From Mesopusillimonas faecipullorum (GTDB taxonomy: Bacteria > Pseudomonadota > Gammaproteobacteria > Burkholderiales > Burkholderiaceae_B), in the NCBI RefSeq assembly GCF_020539505.1, contig NZ_JACDXW010000006.1, forward strand, positions 124,001-188,000: DNA of 64,000 bases, in the 5' to 3' direction. Under the pieces are notes generated by a model. It searched no databases, was not told the DNA's origin, and worked only from the letters and a program-made list of their open reading frames with translations. The position numbers were made by a program, and so were the translations under genes. Below are positions 45,179 through 54,626 of the stretch, piece after piece (the stretch's first letter is position 1; each line of letters starts with the position of its first letter).

Positions 45179-46345
45179 TCAGTCTTTGCCGAACAGGTCG
45201 CGGGAATATATTTTTTCTTTCTGATCGCTGATTTCCGAGGATATCCGGTTCGCGACGATGACGTCGCTGATACGCTTGAACTCCTCTAGGTCGCGTATAA
45301 CGCGCGAGCCATAGAAAAGCTCGTCTGGCAAGCTCGGCTCGTACACTACGACCTCGATACCTTTGCCCTTGAGACGCTTCATGACCCCTTGGATAGCCGA
45401 GGCGCGGAAATTGTCTGAACCGCTCTTCATGATCAGCCGATAAATGCCCACCGTCTTGGGCTCGCGCGCCAATATCGATTCCGCGATGAAATCCTTGCGC
45501 GTCCGGTTGGCATCGACGATGGCCTGGATTAGGTTGTTGGGCACCTTATCGTAGTTGACCAGCAATTGCTTGGTGTCCTTGGGAAGACAATAGCCGCCAT
45601 AGCCAAAGGACGGATTGTTGTAGTGCGTCCCGATACGCGGATCCAGGCCCACTCCCTCAATGATCTGCCGTGTATCCAGACCGAAGGTCTGCGCATACGA
45701 GTCCAGTTCGTTGAAGTATGCCACGCGCATGGCCAGGTAGGTATTGGCGAACAGCTTGATGGCCTCCGCTTCGGTGGAGCCGGTGTACAGCACTGGAATG
45801 TCCTGCTTGATGGCTCCTTGCTGCAACAGCGCGGCAAAGCACCGACCCCGCTCGGAATCCTCGCCCACGACAATGCGCGACGGATGGAGGTTGTCGTACA
45901 GAGCCCGCCCTTCGCGCAAGAATTCCGGCGAGAAGATCAGCTTATCAGTGCCGAAGGCTTCTCGCGCCTTCTGCGTGAAGCCGACGGGCACCGTGGACTT
46001 AATCACCATGACAGCGTCGGGATTTATCGCTTTCACGTCGCAGATGACCGCCTCGACACTACTAGTGTTGAAAAAGTTGGTTTGAGGGTCGTAGTCGGTA
46101 GGTGTCGCTATGATGACAAATTCTGCATCCCGGTAGGCCTGCTCTTTATCAAGCGTAGCGCTCAAGTTCAGTGGTTTGTCGCGCAGATACTCCTGGATAT
46201 CATGGTCTTCTATCGGAGACTGTCCCGCATTGATCAGCTCAACCTTGTATGACTGTATGTCCAGAGCTACAACCTCGTTGTGTTGGGCGAGCAGCACCGC
46301 ATTGGACAAGCCCACATATCCCGTTCCCGCTATGGCTATTTTCAT
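45179..46345 (-). CDS. ugd: UDP-glucose 6-dehydrogenase
   Basis: A 388-residue enzyme that oxidises UDP-glucose to UDP-glucuronate with NAD. Motifs are the Rossmann start [59 protein letters not shown] and the catalytic Cys in [15 protein letters not shown]. Length matches E. coli Ugd. I start at ATG 46345, with a GGA site at usual spacing; the open frame continues upstream without homology. It is the last gene of the minus unit flippase-BcsL-like-GT2-ugd, and indicates a uronic acid in the exopolysaccharide. Confidence 0.95.
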   Translation of the reverse strand: MKIAIAGTGYVGLSNAVLLAQHNEVVALDIQSYKVELINAGQSPIEDHDIQEYLRDKPLNLSATLDKEQAYRDAEFVIIATPTDYDPQTNFFNTSSVEAVICDVKAINPDAVMVIKSTVPVGFTQKAREAFGTDKLIFSPEFLREGRALYDNLHPSRIVVGEDSERGRCFAALLQQGAIKQDIPVLYTGSTEAEAIKLFANTYLAMRVAYFNELDSYAQTFGLDTRQIIEGVGLDPRIGTHYNNPSFGYGGYCLPKDTKQLLVNYDKVPNNLIQAIVDANRTRKDFIAESILAREPKTVGIYRLIMKSGSDNFRASAIQGVMKRLKGKGIEVVVYEPSLPDELFYGSRVIRDLEEFKRISDVIVANRISSEISDQKEKIYSRDLFGKD

Positions 46346-46368
46346 GATCATTCCGCGTGAAGAAACTG

Positions 46369-46395
46369 AAAAAAACTTGCTGATGTCTAGCATCA
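46369..46395 (-). terminator. Weak terminator-like hairpin between GT2 and ugd
   Basis: On the minus strand a 5-bp stem (46381-46385 with 46391-46395) is followed, after four bases, by seven Ts. The stem is short, so it may only partly reduce transcription into ugd. Confidence 0.3.
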
Positions 46396-47331
46396 ATGCC
46401 TGTATTCTTGATGTCGAAATCCTATGGCACCGCTGATTTTTCCGCATTGTGCCACCGCAATGCGCAGCCAACGGAAAGCTTGTGTTGGACTCCAAAGAAA
46501 CGTCAACACCGCCAGTACCCCTGCCAGCCCCAGTTGCACGACTGCCCGCGACAGCAAATACACGATGCTGCCAGCTCTGTTCGCTCCGGCACGGGTTAAC
46601 ATGACCACGCGGATATAAGTCTGACCACCACGATAAGCGCGACGCAACAGCCAGCGCGCATTCATTCGGTTCGCCTCGACAGGCTCGAACACCACTGCCT
46701 CGTCGTTCCAGACGAAGCTGGCCTGCCGGTCCAGCATGCGTGAAAACAGTAAAGTGTCCTCCCCGCCCGTGCGCCCAAACGCAGCATCGAACGGGCCAGC
46801 TTCCGCCAACAGTGCTTCGCGCCGGATCAGCACGTTGCCAGAGCGCACGTCTTCCTTGCCTACTGGGGCACCACTGGGCAAACGTCGTCTTTCAAAAAAT
46901 CCGCCTTGCACTACCCACTGTGGCGCGGTCTCGGGATACCTGGGCAGCACCGGGCCGAACACGGCGTCCACTCCACCTGCCTCTGCGCTTTTCAGCAGTT
47001 GAGCCAACCATGTCTCTACCGGTAGCTCATCGTCGTCGATAAACGCTAGCCATATACCAGCGGCTTGATGAATTGCTGTATTGCGAGCCAGGGAAATATT
47101 GGGTTCAGCACAACTCAAAGCCACAAGGGGAACGACGGACTGTGCCTGCCATCGTTTGAGGGCCGGCATGGCCGAACGCTGCGGATCATTGTCGACAACA
47201 ATGATTTCCAGCACTCGCCCCAAAGCACTCTGGGATTGCAGCGCTTGCATCAGACCGTCGATAAGATGAGGACGCTTATAAGTACAGACGCAGATGCTGA
47301 CACAAGGAGCAGGGACAGCGTTACCCGACAT
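46393..47331 (-). CDS. Family 2 glycosyltransferase
   Basis: A 312-residue GT2 enzyme. The GT-A fold starts [20 protein letters not shown], followed by [33 protein letters not shown] and the IDDDELP metal motif. C-terminal to it lies [20 protein letters not shown], then [24 protein letters not shown] (catalytic acid region) and a hydrophobic tail ([12 protein letters not shown]) that may touch the membrane. It likely adds one sugar of the exopolysaccharide unit on the cytoplasmic face. Start ATG 47331 has an AGGTGG site; it overlaps the BcsL-like gene's end. Confidence 0.88.
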   Translation of the reverse strand: MSGNAVPAPCVSICVCTYKRPHLIDGLMQALQSQSALGRVLEIIVVDNDPQRSAMPALKRWQAQSVVPLVALSCAEPNISLARNTAIHQAAGIWLAFIDDDELPVETWLAQLLKSAEAGGVDAVFGPVLPRYPETAPQWVVQGGFFERRRLPSGAPVGKEDVRSGNVLIRREALLAEAGPFDAAFGRTGGEDTLLFSRMLDRQASFVWNDEAVVFEPVEANRMNARWLLRRAYRGGQTYIRVVMLTRAGANRAGSIVYLLSRAVVQLGLAGVLAVLTFLWSPTQAFRWLRIAVAQCGKISGAIGFRHQEYRH

Positions 47332-48490
47332 GCCTGCCACCTCGTATAAGCTTCTTGAGACGCTGCACCCAGCAGCGTAACGTCTCATTACCCCGCGCTC
47401 TAGCGCGCAGTTGCACATAGGCTAGGTAAACGCGACCGCGCGGGCTGCGCGCCTGACGCCAGCGCCACAGGGGTAAGTGCTCGTTGGCCCAGTCTTTCTT
47501 GTAGCTTTCGTCCCCCACTGTTAGATCGAAAACGCTCAATTTCTGTTCAGAAGCCCATTCAATCATGGATTGCAACAGTATCCTGCCGCAGGAGTATTTA
47601 GCCCACGGCCCGGTCTCATAGCAGGGGAGTATCCAGTAGTATCGCCCTCGAAAGCGCAAGCCCCACTGGGCAGCCACTACGGTACTCCCAACTTTTAGGC
47701 TACATAAGGCCACCATTCCATCCTGGAGTTCGCTCTGCGTCAACACACGATAGAAGTTCAGGTAGGCTTGTTGAGCAAACAGGCCTTCGCTGCCAGTTTC
47801 CTGCCAACGCCTAGTCTTCAATCTGACGATTGCAGAAAAAATTTCCTCCATCTCTGCCTGGCCATGCTCGGGTGTAAACGTATAGTCTCCGAGCTCTTGC
47901 AAACGGCGCACGCCTCGACGGTTATGCGCCAGCATCTGTTTGGAACGACCCGCAAGATACTCTGCCATCGAGTCGGGCAAGCGAATCGCGTAAGCATTTT
48001 CCGCTTGTACCGCGTCCGGTAAACCTACCATGGGATTCGTCCACCCCCCCAGCTGCTCTGGCATGCGTTCAAGCGCTACCAAATCAACCTCTCCGATCAA
48101 TCGCAAACACTCTTGCCAAAACTCAGGAAACTGCTTCGGGTCTACAGACTTGAACCACTCCGGCGCTAGCAAAGGTGCTCGGTAGTCGGAGACGACATCC
48201 CCAAGAAAGCCCAGCACTCTCAGGCTGCCCTGACGATAGATACCCAAAGGCCAAATCCCCAGCGTCGAGCCTGATGCATCGGTGACGTGCACAATGCGGG
48301 GTCGTACGCTTTGTACGTCGCCAACATGCGCCTGCCATGCGGCATTCCACTTCCAAGTCTGGAAAACATAGCACTCACAACGCTGCTCTAATGCCGTCCA
48401 CGCCACCTCCGAATCCGCTAGCGCGTTATATACTTCGATGCGCAAATCTGGGACAGCCCGAGAAGACATATGTTTGTCAACCTCGCTCAC
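47321..48490 (-). CDS. BcsL/CelD-type GNAT acetyltransferase
   Basis: A 389-residue protein of the CelD/BcsL (Acetyltransf_6, FemAB-like) group. Recognised from the N-terminal AWTALEQRCECYVFQTWKWN, then SKQMLAHNRRGVRRLQELGD, the central AAQWGLRFRGRYYWILPCYE and the final part FDLTVGDESYKKDWANEHLP. Relatives lie in many polysaccharide clusters and are thought to acylate sugars, with unproved substrates. Start is GTG 48490, which has GGAGAG at good spacing; ATG 48469 is in frame. It overlaps the GT2 start and follows the flippase by 39 bases. Confidence 0.8.
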   Translation of the reverse strand: MSEVDKHMSSRAVPDLRIEVYNALADSEVAWTALEQRCECYVFQTWKWNAAWQAHVGDVQSVRPRIVHVTDASGSTLGIWPLGIYRQGSLRVLGFLGDVVSDYRAPLLAPEWFKSVDPKQFPEFWQECLRLIGEVDLVALERMPEQLGGWTNPMVGLPDAVQAENAYAIRLPDSMAEYLAGRSKQMLAHNRRGVRRLQELGDYTFTPEHGQAEMEEIFSAIVRLKTRRWQETGSEGLFAQQAYLNFYRVLTQSELQDGMVALCSLKVGSTVVAAQWGLRFRGRYYWILPCYETGPWAKYSCGRILLQSMIEWASEQKLSVFDLTVGDESYKKDWANEHLPLWRWRQARSPRGRVYLAYVQLRARARGNETLRCWVQRLKKLIRGGRHVG

Positions 48491-48529
48491 CTAAAGCTCT
48501 CCTCATCCATCAATAATTTGCTCTGCATA

Positions 48530-49789
48530 TTAAGTTTGCTCGCGATACAAGTATCGCCCCCAGGTCATCGCAAGGCTAAAGAGTTCCACCACGATTAAAG
48601 CGATAATCGCACCACGCTCTCCGTATCGCGGTACCGCCAGCGCCAAAACGCCGAACATGGCGGCAAAGCTCATCACGGACTCGATCAGCATGAAACCGTA
48701 GTAGTCCTTGCCCATCAAGGCGATGGTACCGACCCACCGTATGGTGTAAATAGCGAAGTACCCCCCCCACCAAAGCAACAAAGGCCCAGCGGCATCGTAC
48801 TTACCAGCCAGCACGTAGGTCTGCAACCAAGGCAACAGCAGCCAAGCTGCCAATACATACGTCGCCGCCAAGGCTAACAGAGCAAGCAGCGACTTGAACA
48901 GTAGCCGATTCAAATCCTGGTGGGCATCGGCCACCACCAATCTACCTACTTGTGGTCGCGCCACGCGTGACCACGCCACTACTAGCAGCGAGACCGGCAT
49001 CAGAAGCAGCCGGGACGCGGCCAGTTCCGCCGCCGCGGCTGCACCCAACCAAGCTGCGACTAGATAAAGATAGCTATAGTTCACTCCCCAAGCCAGACCC
49101 GCACCCGGCAAGCCCAGCCGACCGCGTCGCCAAACCTGCCGCACAGTCTCCGCATACGTTTCTCCGCCCGCTCTCACGGTTCGACCTGGCGCTTGGCCAG
49201 CCAACAAGCAAGCACTGATATTAGCGAGCGCAAATACGCCGAAGATGCCCACGAGTTGCAAATACGTACACAAATACAGCGCCACAACCCCCAGGAAGAC
49301 GCTAATCCCGTACCAAAGATCGACGCGCAGCACTCTGGTAGGCAGCCCCTCCAGGAAGGCTAAGCTTCTGGCATATTCGCGCATGGCATTGAGTTTGATG
49401 AACAGCCCGAAAACCACACCCAGCAAGAGGGGATACGGCTGAGCCGTCAGGCTTGATGCCCAGGCACAGCCCAGGCCCAGCAAAACGGCAATCAGGCTAC
49501 TCGCACGCCCTTGATATCGGCTGATGTGCTGAATGATCACAGCCCGTTCGTCACCGGACTTACCTGAGACCACATTGACCAGCGGATTGGAGACGAGCGC
49601 CTCCAGCAAACTGGTGGCGAACAGCCCTGCAGCGAAGAGTTGGGAATAGACGCCGTAACTCTCCTTGCTGACCATGCGGATCAGGACGAGCCCAAGCGCC
49701 AGATTCAAGGCACTTAACCAAGCCTGGTCGAACAAAGATAAAAAGGCCTGACTCAGTAGCCTGGAAGATCGCAGCTTTAGCATTATCAT
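48530..49789 (-). CDS. Wzx-type polysaccharide flippase
   Basis: A 419-residue membrane protein with about 12 hydrophobic segments, in the polysaccharide-exporter (MVF) style: an N-terminal QAFLSLFDQAWLSALNLALG, then RMVSKESYGVYSQLFAAGLF and repeated paired helices. It should flip the lipid-linked repeat across the inner membrane. I start at ATG 49789 (MIMLKL), because the open frame upstream begins with TTG at 49843 and lacks a good ribosome site. It heads the minus unit ending in ugd, and is divergent from the GT2 at 49953. Confidence 0.85.
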   Translation of the reverse strand: MIMLKLRSSRLLSQAFLSLFDQAWLSALNLALGLVLIRMVSKESYGVYSQLFAAGLFATSLLEALVSNPLVNVVSGKSGDERAVIIQHISRYQGRASSLIAVLLGLGCAWASSLTAQPYPLLLGVVFGLFIKLNAMREYARSLAFLEGLPTRVLRVDLWYGISVFLGVVALYLCTYLQLVGIFGVFALANISACLLAGQAPGRTVRAGGETYAETVRQVWRRGRLGLPGAGLAWGVNYSYLYLVAAWLGAAAAAELAASRLLLMPVSLLVVAWSRVARPQVGRLVVADAHQDLNRLLFKSLLALLALAATYVLAAWLLLPWLQTYVLAGKYDAAGPLLLWWGGYFAIYTIRWVGTIALMGKDYYGFMLIESVMSFAAMFGVLALAVPRYGERGAIIALIVVELFSLAMTWGRYLYREQT

Positions 49790-49952
49790 CGGTGTCTGGA
49801 AGGATATACCAGTCTTTTGGGAAAACGACACAAGATCTGTCAAAACAGCGATGATGCATGAACCTCAGCCGCTTATCGCCCCCTTTTGCCCTGCTTTTCC
49901 CTTAGAATTTCTACGTGTGCAAGACCTCATCGCAACTCGCAACAAAGGCCTC

Positions 49953-50885
49953 ATGACTCAAGCAACGACACCACTACGTCCGATCACTTCAGAGCCCGCT
50001 CAGAACCCGATCATCGTACCGCTGGTCATCATATCGCCTGTCCGGGATGAGTCCAAGTATCTACGTCGCACTCTGGATTCCATCGTGGCCCAAACCCGTC
50101 GACCAATCGAGTGGATACTGGTGGACGACGGCTCGTCCGACAGCACTCCAGACATCATCAAGGAATACACCGAAAAGTATCCGTTCATTCGCCTCGTTCA
50201 CAACGCTAATCGCGGGTATCGCAAACTGGGCGGAGGTGTAATCGTCGCCTTCAATTTCGGTAAAACCCACATCACGCACCAAGACTATCAATATATCGCC
50301 AAACTCGACGGCGACATGTCTTTTGGACCACTCTACATAGAGCACATGTTGAGCAAGCTGCAAGCCATGCCGAAATTGGCCTCGGTGTCGGGTAAGGTCT
50401 ATCGTGAAGAGCGGGGCAAATTCATTGAGGAACGCCACTTAGAAGAGCAGGTTGCGGGGCAGTTCAAGCTATACCGGCGTGAGGCCTTCGAAGACATAGG
50501 AGGCTTCATCGAGCATCTTGCATGGGATGGCATAGATATACATGAGGCACGACTCAAGGGCTGGCAGACACTCAGCTACTATGACCCCGACGCTTGGCTC
50601 TGGCACCATAGAATTATGGGTTCGTCCGACCGCAGCCTGTATGTAGGCCGCCTGCGTTGGGGCCGAGGCAATTGGTATATGGGTTATCACCCCCTTTACG
50701 CCATTGCAGCAGGCATCAACCGCATGCGTGAGAAACCTTATTTTATCGGTGGCCTGCTAATGATAATAGGCTACTTCAACGCCGCCATCCGGGGTCTACC
50801 TCAATATGAAAGCGAGCACTTCCGGCGCGAACTGAAAAAATGGCAATTGGCCAAACTGCGCAAAGCCATCGGGCTGCACGGCTAA
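49953..50885 (+). CDS. Family 2 glycosyltransferase
   Basis: A 310-residue GT2 enzyme. The GT-A core has VIISPVRDESKYLRRTLDSI, then WILVDDGSSDSTPDII, LDGDMSF (metal-binding DxD) and KLYRREAFEDIGGF. A His-rich segment near the end (DAWLWHHRIMGSSDRSLYVG) is also present, then a hydrophobic stretch. It probably adds a sugar in the cytoplasm. ATG 49953 has AAAGG upstream; the frame is open back to 49851. The polysaccharide deacetylase follows after nine bases. Confidence 0.88.
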   Translation: MTQATTPLRPITSEPAQNPIIVPLVIISPVRDESKYLRRTLDSIVAQTRRPIEWILVDDGSSDSTPDIIKEYTEKYPFIRLVHNANRGYRKLGGGVIVAFNFGKTHITHQDYQYIAKLDGDMSFGPLYIEHMLSKLQAMPKLASVSGKVYREERGKFIEERHLEEQVAGQFKLYRREAFEDIGGFIEHLAWDGIDIHEARLKGWQTLSYYDPDAWLWHHRIMGSSDRSLYVGRLRWGRGNWYMGYHPLYAIAAGINRMREKPYFIGGLLMIIGYFNAAIRGLPQYESEHFRRELKKWQLAKLRKAIGLHG

Positions 50886-50894
50886 GGCGCAGGA

Positions 50895-51647
50895 ATGGGG
50901 CGACTTCCAACATATTGCGACAAGCTCAGCCGGTATGCTGCCCGTCACAGCTTACAGAATTGGCTGACGTTGGCAGGCCAACAGCCAGTAATCAGCATCA
51001 CCTTCGACGACGTGTTAGCCTCCGCAGCACATGAGGGTGCGCGCATCCTAGAAAAGTACGGCTGTCGCGGCACTTTCTACATTGCTGGCAGCCTGACCTC
51101 ACGACAGGAGGAAGGTCGTCCTGCCCACACTTTGTCAGACATCTTGGACTTGCAAGCTCGCAGCCACGAAATCGGTAGCCATGGCTGGGGACACATCAAT
51201 TATGCCAAGGCCGTCAACGCAGAAATTCATACCGATCAAAGCAAAAACCTAGCTTTTCTGCAGTCCCATCTAAACCAGTCAGCGGGGAGCAGTTTCGCCT
51301 ATCCTTTCGGACAATACGATTTGCGCAGCAAGCTGCTAACAGCTCGCGCGCACAGCTCCTGTCGCATTCTAGGTAATGGACTGCACCGCCAGCGCGCCGA
51401 TCTCAACCTGCTTGGTTGCCACCGTCTGTATGGCCCAGGACGTCAACAAAACCAATGGCAATTGCTGCTGAACACCATGCAGCCAGGTGACTGGCTAATC
51501 GTCAACACTCACGAAGTCGAGTTCGATTGTGGCACCTATGGCTGCACGCCGACGGATTTGGCAACTTTTATCGAGGCTGCGCAGAGTCTTGGCAGCCTGA
51601 TACTGCCCGTAGCCAGCGCCATCAGCCATTATCGCTCCCAGCCCTGA
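50895..51647 (+). CDS. Polysaccharide deacetylase (NodB family), first copy
   Basis: A 250-residue NodB-fold carbohydrate esterase family 4 protein. The metal/catalytic motifs are VISITFDDV (Asp-Asp) and IGSHGWGHINYA (His-x-x-x-His with Ser), then SSFAYPFGQYD and TIVNTHEVEF-like end (WLIVNTHEVE). No signal peptide is evident, so it may act in the cytoplasm on lipid-linked units; this differs from the second copy at 54627, which is exported. ATG 50895 is nine bases after the GT2 stop. Removal of N-acetyl groups from an amino sugar is the family reaction; the substrate is not known. Confidence 0.85.
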   Translation: MGRLPTYCDKLSRYAARHSLQNWLTLAGQQPVISITFDDVLASAAHEGARILEKYGCRGTFYIAGSLTSRQEEGRPAHTLSDILDLQARSHEIGSHGWGHINYAKAVNAEIHTDQSKNLAFLQSHLNQSAGSSFAYPFGQYDLRSKLLTARAHSSCRILGNGLHRQRADLNLLGCHRLYGPGRQQNQWQLLLNTMQPGDWLIVNTHEVEFDCGTYGCTPTDLATFIEAAQSLGSLILPVASAISHYRSQP

Positions 51648-51739
51648 ACGCACTACGCACATTTATGCTGGCTCATCTCGTACCGACATATAGAAAACAA
51701 CAGCAGCTTGAGCAAGAAAAATTGGAGTTAGGCGAGGCA

Positions 51740-52684
51740 CTAAGACTCGAACGATAGTCGCAGCCCCTCATCCAGAGATGTCCACGACAACTGCCATGCA
51801 TTACTAGCGCGACTGGTATCTAACTGGATATCTTGACGCCATAGGCGTGCCAACGAAGCTGGAATGGGCGGTGGCAAGTCACGCAGTCCGGCGCGACCAC
51901 CGACCAATTCGGCCACCTTAAATGCAGGGGCCAGTAGTTTCGTTTCCAGCTTCAAGCGGCGCGCGCTGATACGCTTGAGCGGTACGGCACCGATTCGGCA
52001 AGCCATGCGCTCAAAATACAGATTCCAGCTGGGTGCATCCGGCATGGCCAAATTATAGGCACCACGCTGTCCAGCCGGCGCGCGCAGCGCCGCTATAACG
52101 GCTTGCACCACATCATCCGCAAATACCAAGTTGCTGCAGCCGTCACCTTCGGCGCCAAGGTCTCCAATGCGTCCAGCACGCAACAGCTTAGCGATACGCG
52201 ACGTCCATTGCGGACTGCCCTTACCGTATATACACCCCGGGCGCAGAATAAAAACATCGGGCATGTCCGACAGATATTGCTCGGCACGGACTTTCGCACT
52301 GGCGTAGGGGCCAAGATCGCCATTCAGGGGACAATCTTCTCGGATCTTACCCTGTATCGAACCATAGACCGCCATCGAACTGAAATGCACCAGACGAGGG
52401 CCCGCTCCGACCTTCGTGCCAATGGCTTCACGTAGCGCACGCGCACCACCGCTAATCACATCAGCGGAGCCACTGACACAATTGATCACTGCATCGAAGT
52501 CTTCAAGCTCACACCTTAGTGCCTCAGCATCGACGGCATCAAACACACGGAACCCCCCATCATGCTGCGTCGGGTAACGACGCCCAGCACCCACTGCCTG
52601 GACCCAAGGTAGCTGCCGCAATCGCTGTAGCAGAAGCGTACCGAAGTAGCCTCTCGCACCCAACACCAACACTCTGCATGTCAT
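51740..52684 (-). CDS. NAD-dependent epimerase/dehydratase (extended SDR)
   Basis: A 314-residue sugar-nucleotide SDR type. The Rossmann motif is VLVLGARGYFGTLLLQRLR (a variant of GxxGxxG), then INCVSGSADVIS and the catalytic area HFSSMAVYGSIQGKI (Ser, Tyr) with a Lys in YASAKVRAEQYLSD. Here YGS and YASAK are both present, so the active-site Tyr-Lys is likely YASAK. ATG 52684 is supported by AAGGA about ten bases upstream. It follows the GMC oxidoreductase gene directly, so the pair probably acts on one sugar. No direct substrate signature. Confidence 0.8.
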   Translation of the reverse strand: MTCRVLVLGARGYFGTLLLQRLRQLPWVQAVGAGRRYPTQHDGGFRVFDAVDAEALRCELEDFDAVINCVSGSADVISGGARALREAIGTKVGAGPRLVHFSSMAVYGSIQGKIREDCPLNGDLGPYASAKVRAEQYLSDMPDVFILRPGCIYGKGSPQWTSRIAKLLRAGRIGDLGAEGDGCSNLVFADDVVQAVIAALRAPAGQRGAYNLAMPDAPSWNLYFERMACRIGAVPLKRISARRLKLETKLLAPAFKVAELVGGRAGLRDLPPPIPASLARLWRQDIQLDTSRASNAWQLSWTSLDEGLRLSFES

Positions 52685-52685
52685 C

Positions 52686-54383
52686 TTAGTCATTTCCTTG
52701 TCTTGCACTCATGCCGCCTGAAGCCACGATAGGCTCAGGGGACAGCTGTCCATGCAGGTGGTCTGCCAGCCTCAAGGCAAGCGCGACGATTGTCAATGTG
52801 GGATTGGCCTGACTGGACGTAGGAAACACCGACGCGCCAGCCAAGAATACATTGTCAGCTTCGTGCAAACGACAGTCGGTATCGACAACACTGTGGCGAG
52901 GATCCGTACCCATGCGTGCAGTTCCGATATGGTGCCCACCGTAAGCACCATAGCGGGTCATCTCAGTTTCTATCAGCTGCGGATCGTATTCGAAACGCCC
53001 TAGACCGCTGTTCTGCAAGGCAACCGCCAAACGCTCTAGGGCTATGCTGACGGTCCTTACATCCTCAAGCGTATAGCGCCAATCAACCCGTATCTTGCGC
53101 ATGCCCAAGGCATCGGTATCCGAGCCTAAGGTGACACGACTGGCACGATTGGGTACCTGCTCAGCATGAAAATCCAGACTGAAACGTAGGTTCCTGGGAG
53201 TAACAATAATAGACGGGAATTTGCGCTCAGCCAGCGTGCGATACCGTAACCAATGCCATAGAAACGCCGCTGTGCCCGGTATGCCCGTAATGACGTTGCT
53301 CAGATGCGCCAGTCGTGAACCGGGCTGAGATGTGTCTTCGTACAAGCGTTTAGCATATTCGTAAGGAATAGCCGGACGCGCCAAGTAAAGCAGCGATAGT
53401 ATGCCGATGCCATGACCTGCATCCGGGATACGCGGATGATGTAAGCGCGCAATGAAATTGCCTACACCATAAAGGCGCTGCGCCTGTGGAGTTAGAGCCA
53501 GACGGCGTCGACAATACACGCCATCGTCCGAAACCTGGTACCCGTGCCATACCGAGGGCGCAGTGGACAAATCCACCGTGCCTATCGTACCCGCCAGATG
53601 ACACATGTAATAGCGACCCACCACATCGTGCATATTGCCCAGGCCCCTACCGCTCTCGCCAGGTGTAGAAAGCAACAAACGCGGCGTTTCCAGCCCCCCA
53701 GCGGCAATCACGTAAGCGCGAGCCTGCACGGAGAACGAAACTGACTTGAGCGTGCGCACCATCGCCGCACCTACCTTGCCGGGTTGCTCACCCCGTTCGA
53801 ACCCATAAAAGTTGGCATTGACCAACACACGCACGGACCCTTCCTCTAGGCGACGTCGGTAACGTCGGCCGAAATCAGTGGGGCAACTGAAACGCTCCAA
53901 TTGGTCAGAAGAAAACTCGGGGCTTTCAAAGCCACCGATCATAGGTTTCATACCATGCGGAAAAGCTCTTTCGGCCGTGTAGGCGAACTCCCCTGCTTCA
54001 CACAACCGGTTGGCACGCTTGTAATAAGGCAACAGCGCAACTGCATCGAAAGGCCAACCACTATCAGGTATGTAATCGCGGCGCTCAAAGTCTATGGGGT
54101 CCATTGGCATGCAGCGTCCACCCCACAGCGTCGTCGAGCCGCCGAAACGACGCACACGGTAAGTGTCAGGTGCGCTGTGTAAGCGCTCGTCCGCGACGGT
54201 GCCCTCGTATAAAGCCTGAGTCGCTGGATCATGATGCTCTGTACCGCTTTCGAGCAGAATAATATCCAGCCCACTGCGCCCTAGCGCGAGCGCAAGCGAG
54301 ATGCCTGCTGCGCCAGCACCCACTATGCACAAGTCCGCATGCAAACGGCTACCTTGCGCAATGGTGTTGGCATCGGTTCTCAT
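52686..54383 (-). CDS. GMC-family FAD oxidoreductase
   Basis: A 565-residue flavoprotein. The N-terminal FAD site is LCIVGAGAAGISLALALGRS followed by IILLESG. RRFGGSTTLWGGRCMPMDPI gives the GMC-like flavin-loop, YVIAAGGLETPRLLLST the ATG-like motif, and a C-terminal active-site GGHHIGTARMGTDPRHSVVD with the His pair, then SSQANPTLTIVALALRLADH. GMC enzymes oxidise alcohol groups, often of sugars. Its place in an exopolysaccharide cluster next to an SDR suggests oxidation of a sugar OH, perhaps to a keto sugar. The stop lies just beyond the SDR start. Confidence 0.88.
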   Translation of the reverse strand: MRTDANTIAQGSRLHADLCIVGAGAAGISLALALGRSGLDIILLESGTEHHDPATQALYEGTVADERLHSAPDTYRVRRFGGSTTLWGGRCMPMDPIDFERRDYIPDSGWPFDAVALLPYYKRANRLCEAGEFAYTAERAFPHGMKPMIGGFESPEFSSDQLERFSCPTDFGRRYRRRLEEGSVRVLVNANFYGFERGEQPGKVGAAMVRTLKSVSFSVQARAYVIAAGGLETPRLLLSTPGESGRGLGNMHDVVGRYYMCHLAGTIGTVDLSTAPSVWHGYQVSDDGVYCRRRLALTPQAQRLYGVGNFIARLHHPRIPDAGHGIGILSLLYLARPAIPYEYAKRLYEDTSQPGSRLAHLSNVITGIPGTAAFLWHWLRYRTLAERKFPSIIVTPRNLRFSLDFHAEQVPNRASRVTLGSDTDALGMRKIRVDWRYTLEDVRTVSIALERLAVALQNSGLGRFEYDPQLIETEMTRYGAYGGHHIGTARMGTDPRHSVVDTDCRLHEADNVFLAGASVFPTSSQANPTLTIVALALRLADHLHGQLSPEPIVASGGMSARQGND

Positions 54384-54626
54384 CGTAAAGCTTCCATTAC
54401 GGTTCTTTGCATGTGCGTTCAGCGCTGACGGTAACTCTAGCGCATCGCCAAAAATATTGGTCGCTTACGTGCGAATCCACCCGGGCCATGTTTTGCCGAC
54501 AGAGACGCAAAATCTATACCCGCGCTCTATCTTGTCGACATAATAGCGGATAACTTGGAGGGAATGGCATTGACCCATCGGACAAATGCTAAGATTGCAT
54601 CGCTTGCCAATCCCACATAGGTTGCC

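Noticed and set aside
51665-51757. 30-residue plus-strand frame ending in a charged coiled-coil-like stretch after the first deacetylase
   Set aside because: It overlaps the SDR gene end, has no ribosome site, and could be a remnant of an older gene; too short to support.
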